A stretch of DNA of 64,000 nt, taken from contig JAXHNF010000003.1 of NCBI GenBank assembly GCA_034520745.1, positions 124,001 through 188,000 of the forward strand, in the 5' to 3' direction. This DNA is from Alkalibacterium sp034520745. GTDB taxonomy: Bacteria; Bacillota; Bacilli; Lactobacillales; Carnobacteriaceae_A. The position numbers were made by a program, and so were the translations under genes. The notes below the pieces were generated by a model. It was not told the origin of the DNA. It was given only the letters and a program-made list of their open reading frames with translations, and made no database searches. Shown here in pieces: positions 1-9,677 of this stretch (the stretch's first letter is position 1; each line of letters begins with the position of its first letter).

Positions 1-2
1 TC

Positions 3-518
3 AGACAGGCATTTTTCAAAAACGATAGCCTGCCTTTTACTCAGGAGAATCATTATTTTGACACAAATGAATACACTTTGAAAGAACATCAGTGTGCTCT
101 GAGAATCAGGATAAAGAACAGCCATGCCGAAATGACCCTCAAGACACCTTTTGAAGGACACCACACGGAAACGACACTCGATCTGAAGATCAGAGATGCC
201 AAAAAATGATTGAGCGAAGGCGGCTTCCTCATTCCCGACGATATGTTCACTGTGTTGAGCGAAGAAGGTATCTCTGTAGACAGACACGTTGTTAAAGTAG
301 CGGACCTGAAAACGGAACGCCTGGAAGCCGTCCGTCCTCACTCGATCATCGTACTGGACAAAAGTTTCTATTCTAATCAAGTGGATTTCGAGCTGGAAGT
401 GGAGTCGGATTCCAAGACAGCTGGAAAGAAGCTGTTCATGCAGATTCTCGATGATCACTCCATACCGCTCAGACCGACAGAAAATAAAATCGCACGTGCA
501 TTCAACGCAAAAGCCTAA
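3..518 (+). CDS. CYTH-domain protein (YjbK-like), 5' end outside window, one internal stop
   Basis: C-terminal part of a CYTH (adenylate cyclase/thiamine triphosphatase) fold protein. These fold into a beta-barrel tunnel that binds triphosphates; the cellular role of the Bacilli YjbK branch is not settled. Reading from base 3 gives the strand with NHYFDTNEYTLKEHQ, then ALRIRIKN and MTLKTP, and further on the alternating acidic FELEVE and the closing RPTENKIARAF, as expected for the family. An in-frame TGA lies at 207-209 after a run of six A. Adding one A to the run and removing one C from the following gagcga would read KKMIEEGGFL, so two compensating read errors are more likely than a true stop. 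The N-terminus is missing at the window edge. Confidence 0.75.
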
Positions 519-541
519 ATCACCAGCCTAAATATGATATT

Positions 542-559
542 TGTGACATTTTTGTCACA
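542..559. promoter_or_regulatory. Inverted repeat TGTGACA-4-TGTCACA upstream of spxH
   Basis: A perfect 7-bp inverted repeat with a TTTT spacer lies 23 bases after the CYTH stop and about 150 bases before spxH. One half-site (TGTGACA) recurs at 5926-5932 inside the spx promoter region. It could be an operator, or just a short hairpin after the CYTH gene; it has no strong T-run directly behind it. The regulator is unknown. Confidence 0.3.
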
Positions 560-710
560 GAGAAAGGTCAATGTGTCCTTTTTTTAGGCAGAATATTATT
601 AAAAACCAGTTATATTTGTTAGTCTATATAATGTAATCAATAAGAGTTCAATGACAGCTTAAACGATTGATAAAATTTAGACAAAATACAAATTAGGTGC
701 GTGTAAAAAA

Positions 711-1331
711 ATGTTTTTAAATAATATGATTGAAGTTTTCTTATTCGTCAACCCTTTAGGCACGACGTGTTTCGAAACCGAAAAAATGATCGAGTCTTTT
801 TCTGCTGAACGTGATGAAAAAGTCAAAGTACGCTTCATCCCTCTTCTGAACTTTCACACAATAGGAAGCAAACTGAAAGAATCGGAAAATCAGACCTTGT
901 CCAACCGCAACCAGCTTTATACAGATTCTTTTCATGCCAGTCTCGCTTTTCAGGCTGCTTCCATGCAGGGCAAGAAAAAAGGCAGAAAATTTCTAATGGT
1001 CCTTCAGGATAAAGTCATCAATGAAGGCAGAGAAGTCACTAAAGAGCTGTTTGCTCAAATTGCTGAACTTATCAAACTAGATCTGGAGATGTTTGAAGAG
1101 GATTTTGAATCCGACTTTTCAAAATCAGCCTTCAAAAAAGACCAGAAACTGGCACAGGAAATGAATATCCAAAACGCGCCCTCATGCGTCCTTTATTCCG
1201 GAAACAATGATGACTTTGGATACCGCGTCGACACATCCATCACTAAACAACTGCTTCACGGCTTCTGTGACGAAAACGTCCAAATCAAAAGAAACGGCAC
1301 GAAACATTTATCCCTGCTTCAAATGATATAA
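711..1331 (+). CDS. spxH: SpxH (YjbH) family ClpXP adaptor, DsbA-like thioredoxin fold
   Basis: 206-residue DsbA-superfamily protein of the YjbH/SpxH type. In Bacilli this cytosolic adaptor delivers the stress regulator Spx to ClpXP. The N-terminal strand IEVFLFVNPLGTTCFETEKM is typical; only one cysteine remains at the redox position (GTTC instead of CxxC), so oxidoreductase activity is unlikely. The C-terminal NAPSCVLYSG resembles the cis-Pro region. The reading frame is intact. The start has only a weak Shine-Dalgarno (AGGTG about 11 bases upstream), so an internal ATG five codons later is possible. It sits close to spx, its expected substrate, on the opposite strand, and ends in a terminator shared with pepF. 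Confidence 0.85.
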   Translation: MFLNNMIEVFLFVNPLGTTCFETEKMIESFSAERDEKVKVRFIPLLNFHTIGSKLKESENQTLSNRNQLYTDSFHASLAFQAASMQGKKKGRKFLMVLQDKVINEGREVTKELFAQIAELIKLDLEMFEEDFESDFSKSAFKKDQKLAQEMNIQNAPSCVLYSGNNDDFGYRVDTSITKQLLHGFCDENVQIKRNGTKHLSLLQMI

Positions 1332-1356
1332 GACCGTTATTAATAAATTGACCAGC

Positions 1357-1413
1357 AAAAAAACAGCCATCCATCCTTATTCAGCAGCTGAATAAGGAGG
1401 ATGGCTGTTTTGA
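1357..1413. terminator. Bidirectional intrinsic terminator between spxH and pepF
   Basis: Long hairpin with arms AACAGCCATCCATCCTTAT and ATAAGGAGGATGGCTGTT (one imperfect position), flanked by A-run and T-run, placed between convergent spxH and pepF. Confidence 0.85.
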
Positions 1414-1455
1414 TTATTCAAGTTAAACATAATACATCATTCTTTCGATAACAGT

Positions 1456-3268
1456 TTAAATCGACTTCAGAGCTTTCTCCAGTTCGTCCAGACGTTCTTC
1501 AAAGACTTTCATCGCTCTTTTCAGATAATCACTTTCGGTCATATCTACGCCGGCTTTTTTCATCACTTCGATAGGGTAGTCACTGCTGCCTGCCTTGAGG
1601 TATGAAAGGTACTTGTCCAAAGCTCCTTCTTCTTGATTCAGTATTTTATCAGCTAGTGCTGTGGCCGCACAGAAACCGGTCGAGTACTGATACACATAGT
1701 AATTATAGTAGAAATGCGGAATCCGTGCCCATTCATACTGGATAGCCTCATCTATTTCAACAGCTTCTCCGTAATACTTGGCATTCAGTTTCTTGTAATT
1801 TTCACTTAAATAATCAGCTGTCAAAGGTGTTCCTTTCGCAGCTTCCTCGTGCATGAAGTGTTCGAATTCAGCAAACTGCGTCTGACGGAAGACCGTGCCT
1901 TTAAAGCCATCTAAATAATGATTCAACACAAAGGCTCTTGCCTTCGGATCTTCCGTGGTTTTCAGCAGATGATCCGTCAACAGATTCTCATTAGTCGTCG
2001 AAGCGATTTCTGCCAGGAATATTGAATAATTTCCATAGACATAAGGCTGATTATTTCTTGTGAAATAGCTGTGTGCGCTGTGGCCCAGTTCGTGTACGAG
2101 CGTGTAAAGGTGATTCAGTGAGTCATGCCAGTTAAGCAGTATATAGGGATTTGTATCATACATACCGGAAGAATAAGCCCCGCTGCGCTTTCCTTTATTT
2201 TCCACAACATCGATCCAGCGGCTGTTGAACGCATCATCCAGAACTGCCTTGTATTCCGGTCCAAGGACATCCAGACCTTCAAACGTCTTGTCTCTGGCTT
2301 CCTCGTAAGTGAATTTCAGGCTCGCTTCACCGGTGATTGGAGTATAGAGGTCGTACATATGCAGTTCGTCGAGCTCCAGTACCTGCTTTCTCAGATCCAT
2401 GTATCTGTGCAGCAGAGGCAAATGATCATTCACTACATCGATCAAGGTATCATGAACGGCTACGGGAATGTGATTATCAGACAAGGCGCTTTCTCTGGCC
2501 GAATCCGTAGTGATGCACTTTCGCCTGATAATTGTGATGCTTGACATTAGCGGACAAGGTGCTTGCAAAGGTGTTTTTAAAGCTTTCATAAATCTCATAC
2601 ATTTTCTCAAAAGCTTCTTTTCTTACTTCTCGGTCAGTGCTTTCTAAAAGCTCCCCGTACATACCGTGTGACAGTTGAACGTCTTCGCCGTCCTCCCCTT
2701 TGACCATCGGAAATTTCAGATCCGCGTTGTTCAGTACGCTGAAAGTCTGGCTTGAAGCGGTAAGGACTTCGCTGGCCGCTGCCAGCAGTGCCTCCATTTC
2801 TGCAGACAAAACATGTGCTTTATTCGCTGTCAGTTGTGTGATGTAATGTTTATACTGTTTCAGTTCTTCTTTTTCCTCAATGTATCCGGACAGCTTTTCC
2901 TCCGGCAGACTGATCAGTTCAGGTTCAAACCAGGACGTTGCTTCCTGGGATAATGCTGCAAGATAGCGTGCTTTATCATTCATAGCCTGATATGTACTAT
3001 TCGCAGTATCCTGATCATTTTTCAGATGTGCGTATACATAGAGTGCACTCACTTTTCTGGATAAATTCAGCATTGCTTCCAGTGCCTCTAGAAAAGTATC
3101 GGCATCGGTATCCAGTTTTCCCTGATAGGCTTTCACTTCTTCAAGGGATTCCTGCGTGTCTTTAAAATCCTTTTCCCATTTTTCATCTGATTTGTAGATC
3201 ACAGTCAAATCCCAGGTCTGTTCGAGCGGTAATTCATTTCTTGATGGTAATGCTTTTGAATCAGCCAT
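1456..3268 (-). CDS. pepF: Oligoendopeptidase F (M3B), one frameshift
   Basis: Cytosolic zinc metallopeptidase of the M3B family that cleaves oligopeptides, about 603 residues when joined. The zinc site LVHELGHSAHS is near residue 390, with the downstream glutamate in FLAEIAST. The gene is split: the N-terminal frame ends at 2477 and the C-terminal frame takes over near 2500. Removing one T in ggattcgg (about 2502-2506) restores HYGSARESALSDNHIP, which matches the family. Start at 3268 follows GGAGG. It lies directly downstream of coiA, as in other Bacilli. The single-base nature suggests a read error and not gene death. Confidence 0.93.
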
Positions 3269-3377
3269 TAAACGTCCTCCTAAAATTTTATCAACAAATC
3301 AATGATAACACACTTTGAAAACGAATAGAATATCTTTAACTTCATCCACTGATTCATTTTAATTACTCATAATCCGT

Positions 3378-4461
3378 CTATTTGAATATTGTTTTTCTCG
3401 AACGGACCCATTTTCCTTCCCCTGCTTCCTTTAATAACCTGTACTCACAGAGCAGGTCGAGAAATTCAAGAAACGGACGATACAGTATGGTCTGTTCAAC
3501 ATTAGGAAGGATATGGTGAACAATGTCTTTACCTTGTTCCCAGATTTCAACTTCACGAACAAGTCCATTTACCGTAAAGACCTTTGATACGGCAAATCGA
3601 TTCAGCCACAAAAGCATCAATAGTTTCCACTGAAACGGAAAAGTGGAAATCATCCATTCGCTCGGCACACTATGGAAAATCACCTCCGGCAGCTGATCAA
3701 TCGTCATGCCGTTAAGATACAAGAGCTCGAAAAAATGCTGTGCGTTTTTATTTTTAAAAAATGAAAGCTGCTGGAGCTTTTTCTCCTGATAAGTCCTGGA
3801 CGTATGATCCGGAAAACAGGATTTTTGAGAACTGTTATATATGCTCCGAAAACTTTCAATTGAATCTGAATAGCGTACCCATTTTCTGATGCAGCCTGCA
3901 CCTTTGTAGGATGTCCTGAACTGAGTCAATAGTTCCAGTTGTTTTTTCTCCTGATCAAGCTGCAGCAGGACGCACTGCTGCCCGGTGTTCATTGACAAAT
4001 AGGTGAAGTGCTTTGGCTGCAGGGATTTTGACACTTTCAGCTTGTCACCCAGGATCCAGTAAACTTTTATGTTGTTCTGCAGGTAACCTTCCGTCCTTGA
4101 GATGATTTTGTTACGTCCAATGGGGCTACACTGATATTCTACTGCAATGCGTTCGCTCTCCAGTTGTATGAGCAGATCCGGACGCTGGCTGAGTTCCGGC
4201 AGATAAGCTTCCAGTTCCACATCCATCCTTTCTTTTTTCAGCCAGTCATATAGCAGCAGCTTTCCCTTCAAATGCTCGGCTGATTCCCCTTCCGAAAAAC
4301 TTGAACAGAAGCTGCTGCGTCTATGAGAAAAGTGTGACTGATTGATCAGCCCATTTTTGAAAATCACTTCTTCTTCGCAGGCCGGGCAATAGTACTTTGA
4401 CTGATTCTTTAAAATCACTGGCTCTGACTAATCGGCTATCTTCGTCTAATGCAATAAACAT
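3378..4461 (-). CDS. coiA: Competence protein CoiA-like, frameshift near the start
   Basis: CoiA family protein, linked to DNA uptake/recombination during competence in streptococci and bacilli. The real start is ATG at 4461-4459 behind GGGAGG, giving MFIALDEDSRLVRAS; the frame then shifts near 4418-4424 into ILKNQSKYYCPACEEEVIFK. Seen are the N-terminal zinc-ribbon-like CPAC and the central nuclease-like segment RPDLLIQLESERIAVEYQCS (PD-(D/E)xK style D-x-ExQ). Full length is about 360 residues. It sits between mecA and pepF, the usual context. A single extra base explains the break. No other competence machinery is in the window apart from comN. Confidence 0.88.
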
Positions 4462-4524
4462 GAGCTGCCTCCCTTGATGTTTTCTTTTTACAATAATAGT
4501 ATTAGCTTTTTATTTTTTTTATGA

Positions 4525-4570
4525 CGAAAAAAACGCCCGACAGAAAATAAATTCTGTCGGGCGTCCTTTA
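4525..4570 (-). terminator. Intrinsic terminator downstream of mecA
   Basis: Perfect stem CGCCCGACAGAA / TTCTGTCGGGCG with a 6-nt loop; on the minus strand it is followed by seven T. It ends the mecA transcript, and coiA begins beyond it. Confidence 0.9.
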
Positions 4571-4587
4571 ACCTAGCTTCTTCTGTT

Positions 4588-5229
4588 TTATTTAAAGTGA
4601 TAGCGTGTCAGTTCCAATGCGTTTGTTTCCATGATCTTGTCCGCATATTCATTCAACACTTCCGGTGTCGTTTTTGTCTTGTTGCCAAACTCCAGAGCAA
4701 TGGCTATTTCTTCATCACTGGTTTTTTCGACCATTTCTTCCACGAAGAATGTGATATGAAGATAGTACATGTTTTTGTAGCTGTAAAGAGTAGAGATGCC
4801 ACTTTCTAGATACAGTGATTTTGCCAGGGCAATCAGCTGTTCAAAACTCTCTAGAGCGACGACAACATCTTTAGTCGGGTTGTCTCCTTTAGTGTATGCA
4901 TCAATTTCATCGAGTGATTCTTCATTTTGATCTGCCTTCTCATTCAAGTGTTCTTTCAGCGTGTCTAACGCGTTTGATTCTTCTTTAAAGTTTGTTCCTT
5001 TACTGATAAATAATTCCAGTCCGTCATTATTCGGCATCACTTGAAAAGTGACTGCTTCTGATTCCTGAAATTCCTCATCGATATCAACTTCTTCTAAAAT
5101 ACTGTAAAAGAACTTTTCGATCTGTTTCTGGTTGCCTAATAAATCAAGGAATGTGATCCCGCGCTCTTCTAAATCAGTGTTTTCGATTACGACACGGATC
5201 GTATCTTCGTTGATATGTTCAATTTCCAT
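4588..5229 (-). CDS. mecA: Adaptor protein MecA
   Basis: MecA/YpbH family adaptor that targets substrates such as ComK to ClpC-ClpP. The start chosen is ATG at 5229-5227 (MEIEHINEDTIRVVIEN), which has GAGGTG at good spacing; the longer upstream frame is leader sequence. About 213 residues, intact. The N-terminal substrate-binding domain (EHINEDTIRV, ERGITFLDLL) is followed by an acidic linker and the C-terminal ClpC-binding domain with repeated FE(E/S)F-like segments. It has its own sigma-A-type promoter upstream and a strong terminator downstream. Position between spx and coiA matches Bacillus synteny. Confidence 0.93.
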   Translation of the reverse strand: MEIEHINEDTIRVVIENTDLEERGITFLDLLGNQKQIEKFFYSILEEVDIDEEFQESEAVTFQVMPNNDGLELFISKGTNFKEESNALDTLKEHLNEKADQNEESLDEIDAYTKGDNPTKDVVVALESFEQLIALAKSLYLESGISTLYSYKNMYYLHITFFVEEMVEKTSDEEIAIALEFGNKTKTTPEVLNEYADKIMETNALELTRYHFK

Positions 5230-5322
5230 TATTCCACACCTCGCATTTCTTTGGAATAAACGTCCCTTTGGGATAAATTTACATTGCCGGTTACTGGCAG
5301 CCTCTAAGACTGCACTCCTACT

Positions 5323-5351
5323 ATTATACAAAAGGTCTACTTCAAATACAA
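5323..5351 (-). promoter_or_regulatory. Sigma-A promoter for mecA
   Basis: On the minus strand, -35 TTGTAT (5351-5346) and a perfect -10 TATAAT (5328-5323) are separated by 17 bases. The transcript would have a 5' leader of about 90 bases. Confidence 0.7.
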
Positions 5352-5392
5352 GTAACAACTTTTTATTTGTTCTAGTCACTGAGGTCTTTGAT

Positions 5393-5430
5393 AAAAAGAA
5401 TCGACAAACAATTTTGTCGATTCTTTTTTA
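5393..5430 (-). terminator. Intrinsic terminator downstream of spx
   Basis: Stem AAAAAGAATCGACAAA / TTTGTCGATTCTTTTT with a short CAAT loop, just after the spx stop. It is symmetrical and could work in both directions. Confidence 0.85.
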
Positions 5431-5438
5431 TCTGTTAT

Positions 5439-5849
5439 TCAGCTATTTGTCAGAGCGACTAATTTTTGAGCTTTCTTCAGTTCCATTTCTCTGATTTCTC
5501 GCGGCAACAAACTGGCGTATTTCGTCTTCGTTATAGCCGATCTGTAAGTCTTCGGTCATCAAGGATGATTGGTCTTCGGATCAGTGTCGGATTCTCCTGT
5601 ATCAGAACAAAAAGTTCTTTCAGGGATAATTCATCAATATCTATATTCAGCTCTTTAAATGCCTTGGAACGGGTTGAGATGATGTCTTCTGTCCCATCCT
5701 CCGTTAAACGCATGATCGATTTGATTTCATCTATTTTCAAGAGGCTCGTGAGCCATATTTTTTTCGGTATAAGGGATGTCGTACTCTTCTAACCATGCCT
5801 TCGCTTTTCTGCAGGATGTGCAGCTGGGTGTCGTGAATAATGTGACCAT
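5439..5849 (-). CDS. spx: Transcriptional regulator Spx (ArsC fold), three frameshifts
   Basis: Global thiol-stress regulator that binds the RNA polymerase alpha C-terminal domain. Start ATG 5849-5847 with GGGAG. The redox switch is in TTPSCTSCRKAKAW (CxxC), and the family signature RRPIILDDRRLQIGYN is recoverable. Three single extra bases break it: near 5740 (extra T before KIDEIKSIMRL), near 5551 (extra A inside DDRRLQIGYNEDE) and near 5510 (extra G before PREIREMELKKAQ). Corrected, the product is about 135 residues, the normal length. Three insertions in one small conserved gene argue strongly for sequencing error. SpxH and MecA genes flank it. Confidence 0.9.
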
Positions 5850-5901
5850 TATGTATTTCTCCCTTCGCTTATGTGTGATTAATGATTTCTAATGAAATAC
5901 T

Positions 5902-5940
5902 TTACAATTATTATAGTAGCTCAAATGTGACAAATTGTAA
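5902..5940 (-). promoter_or_regulatory. spx promoter region with PerR-like box over the -10
   Basis: A -10 TATAAT lies at 5915-5910 (minus strand); the -35 is poor (TTACAA at 5940-5935). The 15-mer TTACAATTATTATAG (plus strand, 5902-5916) matches the PerR consensus TTATAATnATTATAA at 12 of 14 defined positions and covers the -10. In B. subtilis one spx promoter is repressed by PerR and YodB, so the placement is plausible. AT-richness makes chance similarity possible. The 301-base gap 5850-6150 holds this promoter, a weak hairpin at about 5996-6021 and the lplA terminator. Confidence 0.45.
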
Positions 5941-6090
5941 ACCCCTTTTTGTCATTTTTTTGTCAAATTAGCGCTGTTATTTTATATTCAACTTTAAAAA
6001 GCCTTTATAACAGGCTTTATATATCGATGCGACCTTGGACCGCTCGATCTTTTTTATAACAGTTATAAACTAAACCCCGAAGTTATGAAC

Positions 6091-6142
6091 AAAAAAAGCT
6101 CCTGAACCGTAAAAAGTTGATTACGGTTCAGGAGCTTTAGAT
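6091..6142 (-). terminator. Intrinsic terminator downstream of lplA
   Basis: Stem AAAGCTCCTGAACCGTAA / TTACGGTTCAGGAGCTTT with T-run on the minus strand, immediately after the reconstructed lplA stop at 6151. Confidence 0.9.
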
Positions 6143-6150
6143 TCGGCTGT

Positions 6151-7171
6151 CTAGTAAAACAGATCAACCAGTTCGTGTCTTTCAACATTCCCAAAATATT
6201 TATTCACATCGACCGACTCGAATTATTTCACTGATCGATTCTCTCGTATAAGGAGCCCCTTTCAGCTTGTTCTCGACATCTTCAATTTCACCGAGACCAA
6301 AGAAATCACCATAGATACGAATATCCGAAATAGCACCCTTTCTCACGTTCATCTTGACTTCTACCGTACCGACAGACAAGCGTTCGCTGCGTTCCATATC
6401 AAACTGGGGAGATTTACCGTAATTCCAGTCCCAATTGGCTGTATACTTTTCTGCAAAAGCTTCGATTTTAACCCAGTCTTCCTCAGTCAGCACATACTCT
6501 TTGACATTTTCCTTTGAGTCCGTATCGTATATATAAAGAAGCAGCTGATCTCTAAAGTCTTTGGCATTCATGTACTGATAGGAATCATCAAGGAAAGGCT
6601 TGATGTTGGTCACTCGGCTGCGTATCGATTTGATCCCTTTTGATTCAAGTTTATGTTTTTTCGGTTTGAGGGCCTTGACTACAGCTTCGATTTGAGAATC
6701 GAACATCAGCGTGCCGTGAGCCGTCATGCGTCCATTTTTCGCATACATGGCGTTGCCGGAAAATTTCTTCCCATCTATGACTAAGTCATTTCTGCCTTTT
6801 AGTTCAGCCCCCTCCACACCCATCTGATGCAAAGCATCTATGACCGGAGAAGTGAACTTCTTGAAGTCACGGAATGAATTGCCGTCATCTTCAGTAATGA
6901 AGCAGAAACATAAAACACCCATGTCATGATAGACGGCTCCGCCTCCTGAAAATCTGCGGACAACTAGGACATTGTTCTCCTCGACATAAGAAGTATTGAC
7001 CTCTTCATACGTGTTCTGATTTCTCCCTATGATGATTGAATTGTCATTGATATAAAACAACAGGATGGGTTCATCCAGTTTCACTTCATTCAAAAGGTAA
7101 TACTCTATTGCCAGATTGATTCTTGGGTCATGGATCTCTTCGCCATTACGCTGATTTTTAACATAATACAT
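6151..7171 (-). CDS. lplA: Lipoate-protein ligase A, frameshift near C-terminus
   Basis: Attaches free lipoate to lipoyl domains of 2-oxoacid dehydrogenases or GcvH. Catalytic-domain motifs are RRFSGGGAVYHDMG, the lysine region in KFSGNAMYAKNGR, and HGTLMFD; the C-terminal accessory domain follows. The frame stops early after IIRVGRCE; dropping one C near 6218 continues as ESVDVNKYFGNVERHELVDLFY to a stop at 6151 just before the terminator. Corrected length is about 339 residues, usual for Firmicutes LplA. It lies 12 bases downstream of the MBL hydrolase gene and is probably cotranscribed with it. Confidence 0.93.
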
Positions 7172-7183
7172 GTTTTTCTCTCC

Positions 7184-7927
7184 TTAAATAGTCAATGTCA
7201 AATCTTTTTCAGCCAGCTTTACATCTATACCTGGGACTTCCTCCAGCGCTTCGTCAATCAGCTGACTCAACTTTCCAGTCTGCGGCAGGTGTGTCAGCAC
7301 CAGTTTTTTTACATTGGCCTCTCGAGCTATCCTTCCGCATTCTTTCGCAGTCATATGCACGGTATGATTCTCCATCCCTTTATAAAAGTTACTATCTGCC
7401 AGCAGCAGATCAGCATTTTCAGCAAATGAGATAAATCCTTCCATATATCCTGAATCTGCAGTAAATACCAGGGTCCTGTCCGTTTTCACTTCGGTGATCC
7501 TGAAGGCAAAACAGGGCACCGGATGGAGGGTCTTCATATGTTCGATTCTAAATGGACCGATAGTTAATTCGGGTTCTTCATTGTAAGCGATCGCCTGAGT
7601 GACATTGTCCAGAGTCATTCGATCATAATTATCCGGATCTTCATCGTGGCAGTATACAGGCATCAGATGCGGTTTGTTTCCGTGTACATCCTTTTTCAGT
7701 AAACGGGCGAACTGCAAAACACCCAGATCGGCTGTGTGATCATGATGATAATGTGACAAGAGAACGGCATTCAGATCGATTGGATCAACGTACTTCTCCA
7801 GTGCCAGCAAACTGCCGCTGCCAGCGTCCAGAAGCAGATGAAAACCATCCGATTCAATCAAATAAGAACTGGTTCCAGCTCCATTTGCGGGATATCCGCC
7901 ATAATAACCGAGTACAGTTAATTTCAT
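7184..7927 (-). CDS. MBL-fold metallo-hydrolase (YhfI-like)
   Basis: 247-residue metallo-beta-lactamase superfamily protein of the RNase Z-like soluble hydrolase group; the substrate is unknown. Zinc motif LSHYHHDHTADLG is near residue 60, with DAGSGS before it, a further metal aspartate in FTADSGYM, and histidines in LTHLPQT. The frame is intact. ATG at 7927 follows AGGGGAG. Its immediate partner is lplA (12-base gap). In B. subtilis yhfI also lies next to lplJ, which supports a conserved but unexplained link with lipoate salvage. Confidence 0.85.
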   Translation of the reverse strand: MKLTVLGYYGGYPANGAGTSSYLIESDGFHLLLDAGSGSLLALEKYVDPIDLNAVLLSHYHHDHTADLGVLQFARLLKKDVHGNKPHLMPVYCHDEDPDNYDRMTLDNVTQAIAYNEEPELTIGPFRIEHMKTLHPVPCFAFRITEVKTDRTLVFTADSGYMEGFISFAENADLLLADSNFYKGMENHTVHMTAKECGRIAREANVKKLVLTHLPQTGKLSQLIDEALEEVPGIDVKLAEKDLTLTI

Positions 7928-7980
7928 GATAATCTCCCCTCTATTTAAATACTCTACTACTAGAATACGGTTCTAAGTAA

Positions 7981-8028
7981 AAAAAAACAACTAAATCTCT
8001 TTCTATGAAAGAGGTTCAGCTGTTTTTT
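7981..8028 (-). terminator. Intrinsic terminator downstream of the porphyrinogen oxidase gene
   Basis: Stem of about 16 bp (AACAGCTGAACCTCTTTC / GAAAGAGATTTAGTTGTT, with mismatches) and ATAG loop, followed on the minus strand by eight T. Confidence 0.8.
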
Positions 8029-8062
8029 CAACTGTTTATTATGATATCAATCAAATAAAGAA

Positions 8063-9461
8063 CTATATTGTTTTTTTGATGTATGCTAAAGCTTCTTGAC
8101 TTATTTCGTTAGCCTGAGCGATACAGCTGTTGATGCCGAACCCTTTGATACCGTTACCCGCCAGATACAGGCCGGGATATTTGCTGTTCATGAAATTCAA
8201 ATAAATTCACTCTTTTTTCTTCATGCATCAGTGTGAATTGAGGAATGGCATTCGGCCAGCGTTTGATTATTTTATAGTTTGGTTCACTGTTGATCGCCAG
8301 CATAGCGGAAACATCAGCTAAGATCTCTTCTTCTATCTGTTTGTTACTCAAAGACATCATGACGCCATCGTTACTGCGGCCAAAGTAAACACCGAGCATT
8401 TCCTCATCTTTATCTTTGAAGTGATCCCATTTTCGGTTCAGCCAGACGATACTCTGAATATAGGAATTGTTTCGTCTCACAGACAGCACACCATTGCCTT
8501 TCGGCGGGTTTTTTATCGAACCCTTTGGAAAACTGAATAATAAAAAGCCGACAGATCCCATCTTTATTTCCTTGAAGTAATCACTCAGCTCGATATCGGA
8601 AAACAGTTCTTTGTATGAACCGGAATCGGTCGCCACAATAATGGAGTCGACTCTAAGCTGTTCTTTCTTGTTTATATCAAGGATGTAAGTGTTATTGATG
8701 CTCTTTTTGATTTCGGTCACTTTTTTTGAAAATTTGATGGTCTCGCTGACTTTATCAGCCAGTTCAGCAGTCAGTGTTTCCAGTCCCTGTTTAAAGGTGG
8801 CATAAATACCATCCCCCTCCCACATTTCGGGATGATTCTCCAAGGCTTTTGTCCATGTCCCGTACTCTTTTTCCAAATCTATGATAGGTTCGTTGAAACC
8901 ATGGATACCGATCTCATCGATATCACTCGTATAGATTTTCGCGAAGTAAGGTTCAGCTGCATATTCAGCCATCTCTTCACCGATGCGTTCGGCTAGATAC
9001 TCTTTTGTCGTCAGTTCCTCTGTCTTTTCTTCTCCGGAGAAATACGTATCTTTTAAGAATGAGAGTTTTCCCTGAAACGAGATCAGGTCATATTTCCATA
9101 TGTCTGTCCGTTTGACAGGTATGCCTTTATAAGTCGGGCAATCAAGATGATACAGCTTATTGAACGCATAAACGTCCTGTTTGCCATTCTGACTGAGTTC
9201 GATACTGTCCATTATGTCCAGCTCTTTGATCAGATCCATGGCTTCAGGCAGCCGCGTGTCGATGGACTCAGCACCCAGGTCGATATATTCATCACCAAAC
9301 TTCATCGTGTATAATTTTCCGCCCGCACGAATGGACGATTCCAGGAGGATGATTTCAACAGGGAGATTTTCTCTTTTCACTTGCTGCTTCAGTCGGTATG
9401 CAGTTGTCAGGCCTGTCACGCCACTCCCGATAATCGCAATTCGTTTTCTAATTTTATCCAT
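8063..9461 (-). CDS. Coproporphyrinogen/protoporphyrinogen oxidase-like FAD protein, C-terminal frameshift
   Basis: FAD-dependent oxidoreductase resembling HemY/CgoX, which oxidises copro- or protoporphyrinogen. The N-terminal dinucleotide-binding motif is IAIIGSGVTGLTTAYRL with a following ESS/GGKL segment; IDLGAESIDTR is typical of the family. The open frame ends at 8154 after FHEQQISRPVSGG, but shifting by one base near 8195 gives MNSKYPGLYLAGNGIKGFG and INSCIAQANEIS, the conserved C-terminal FAD segment, with a stop at 8063. Corrected length is about 465 residues. No other heme gene is nearby, so whether it really acts in heme synthesis is open. Confidence 0.8.
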
Positions 9462-9677
9462 TCATCCTACCCTCACAAACTATAATGATCCGCGTGTATT
9501 CCATTACTGAATTAAATACCGCTAACCCGAACAGCTCTCCATCTATTGCTGTTAATACACAGATCACGAGATTCTTATATATGGTTCAGTATCAACTGAC
9601 ATAATCCTGTCCATTATACCATGAAGAAAGAAATTATTTTTATTATTTTTTTGTAACTATGTCATTAACGTTGAATT

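Noticed and set aside
3..518. TGA read as tryptophan in the CYTH gene
   Set aside because: TGA serves as the stop in other genes here (corrected spx and recA), and two compensating indels explain the case.
2125..2544. Antisense open frames such as this one inside pepF, and similar ones in other genes
   Set aside because: They mirror real coding genes, lack ribosome sites and show no recognisable family.
5439..5849. Programmed frameshifting in spx
   Set aside because: Three separate +1 events without slippery sites in one short regulator gene, and similar breaks across the window, fit read errors better.
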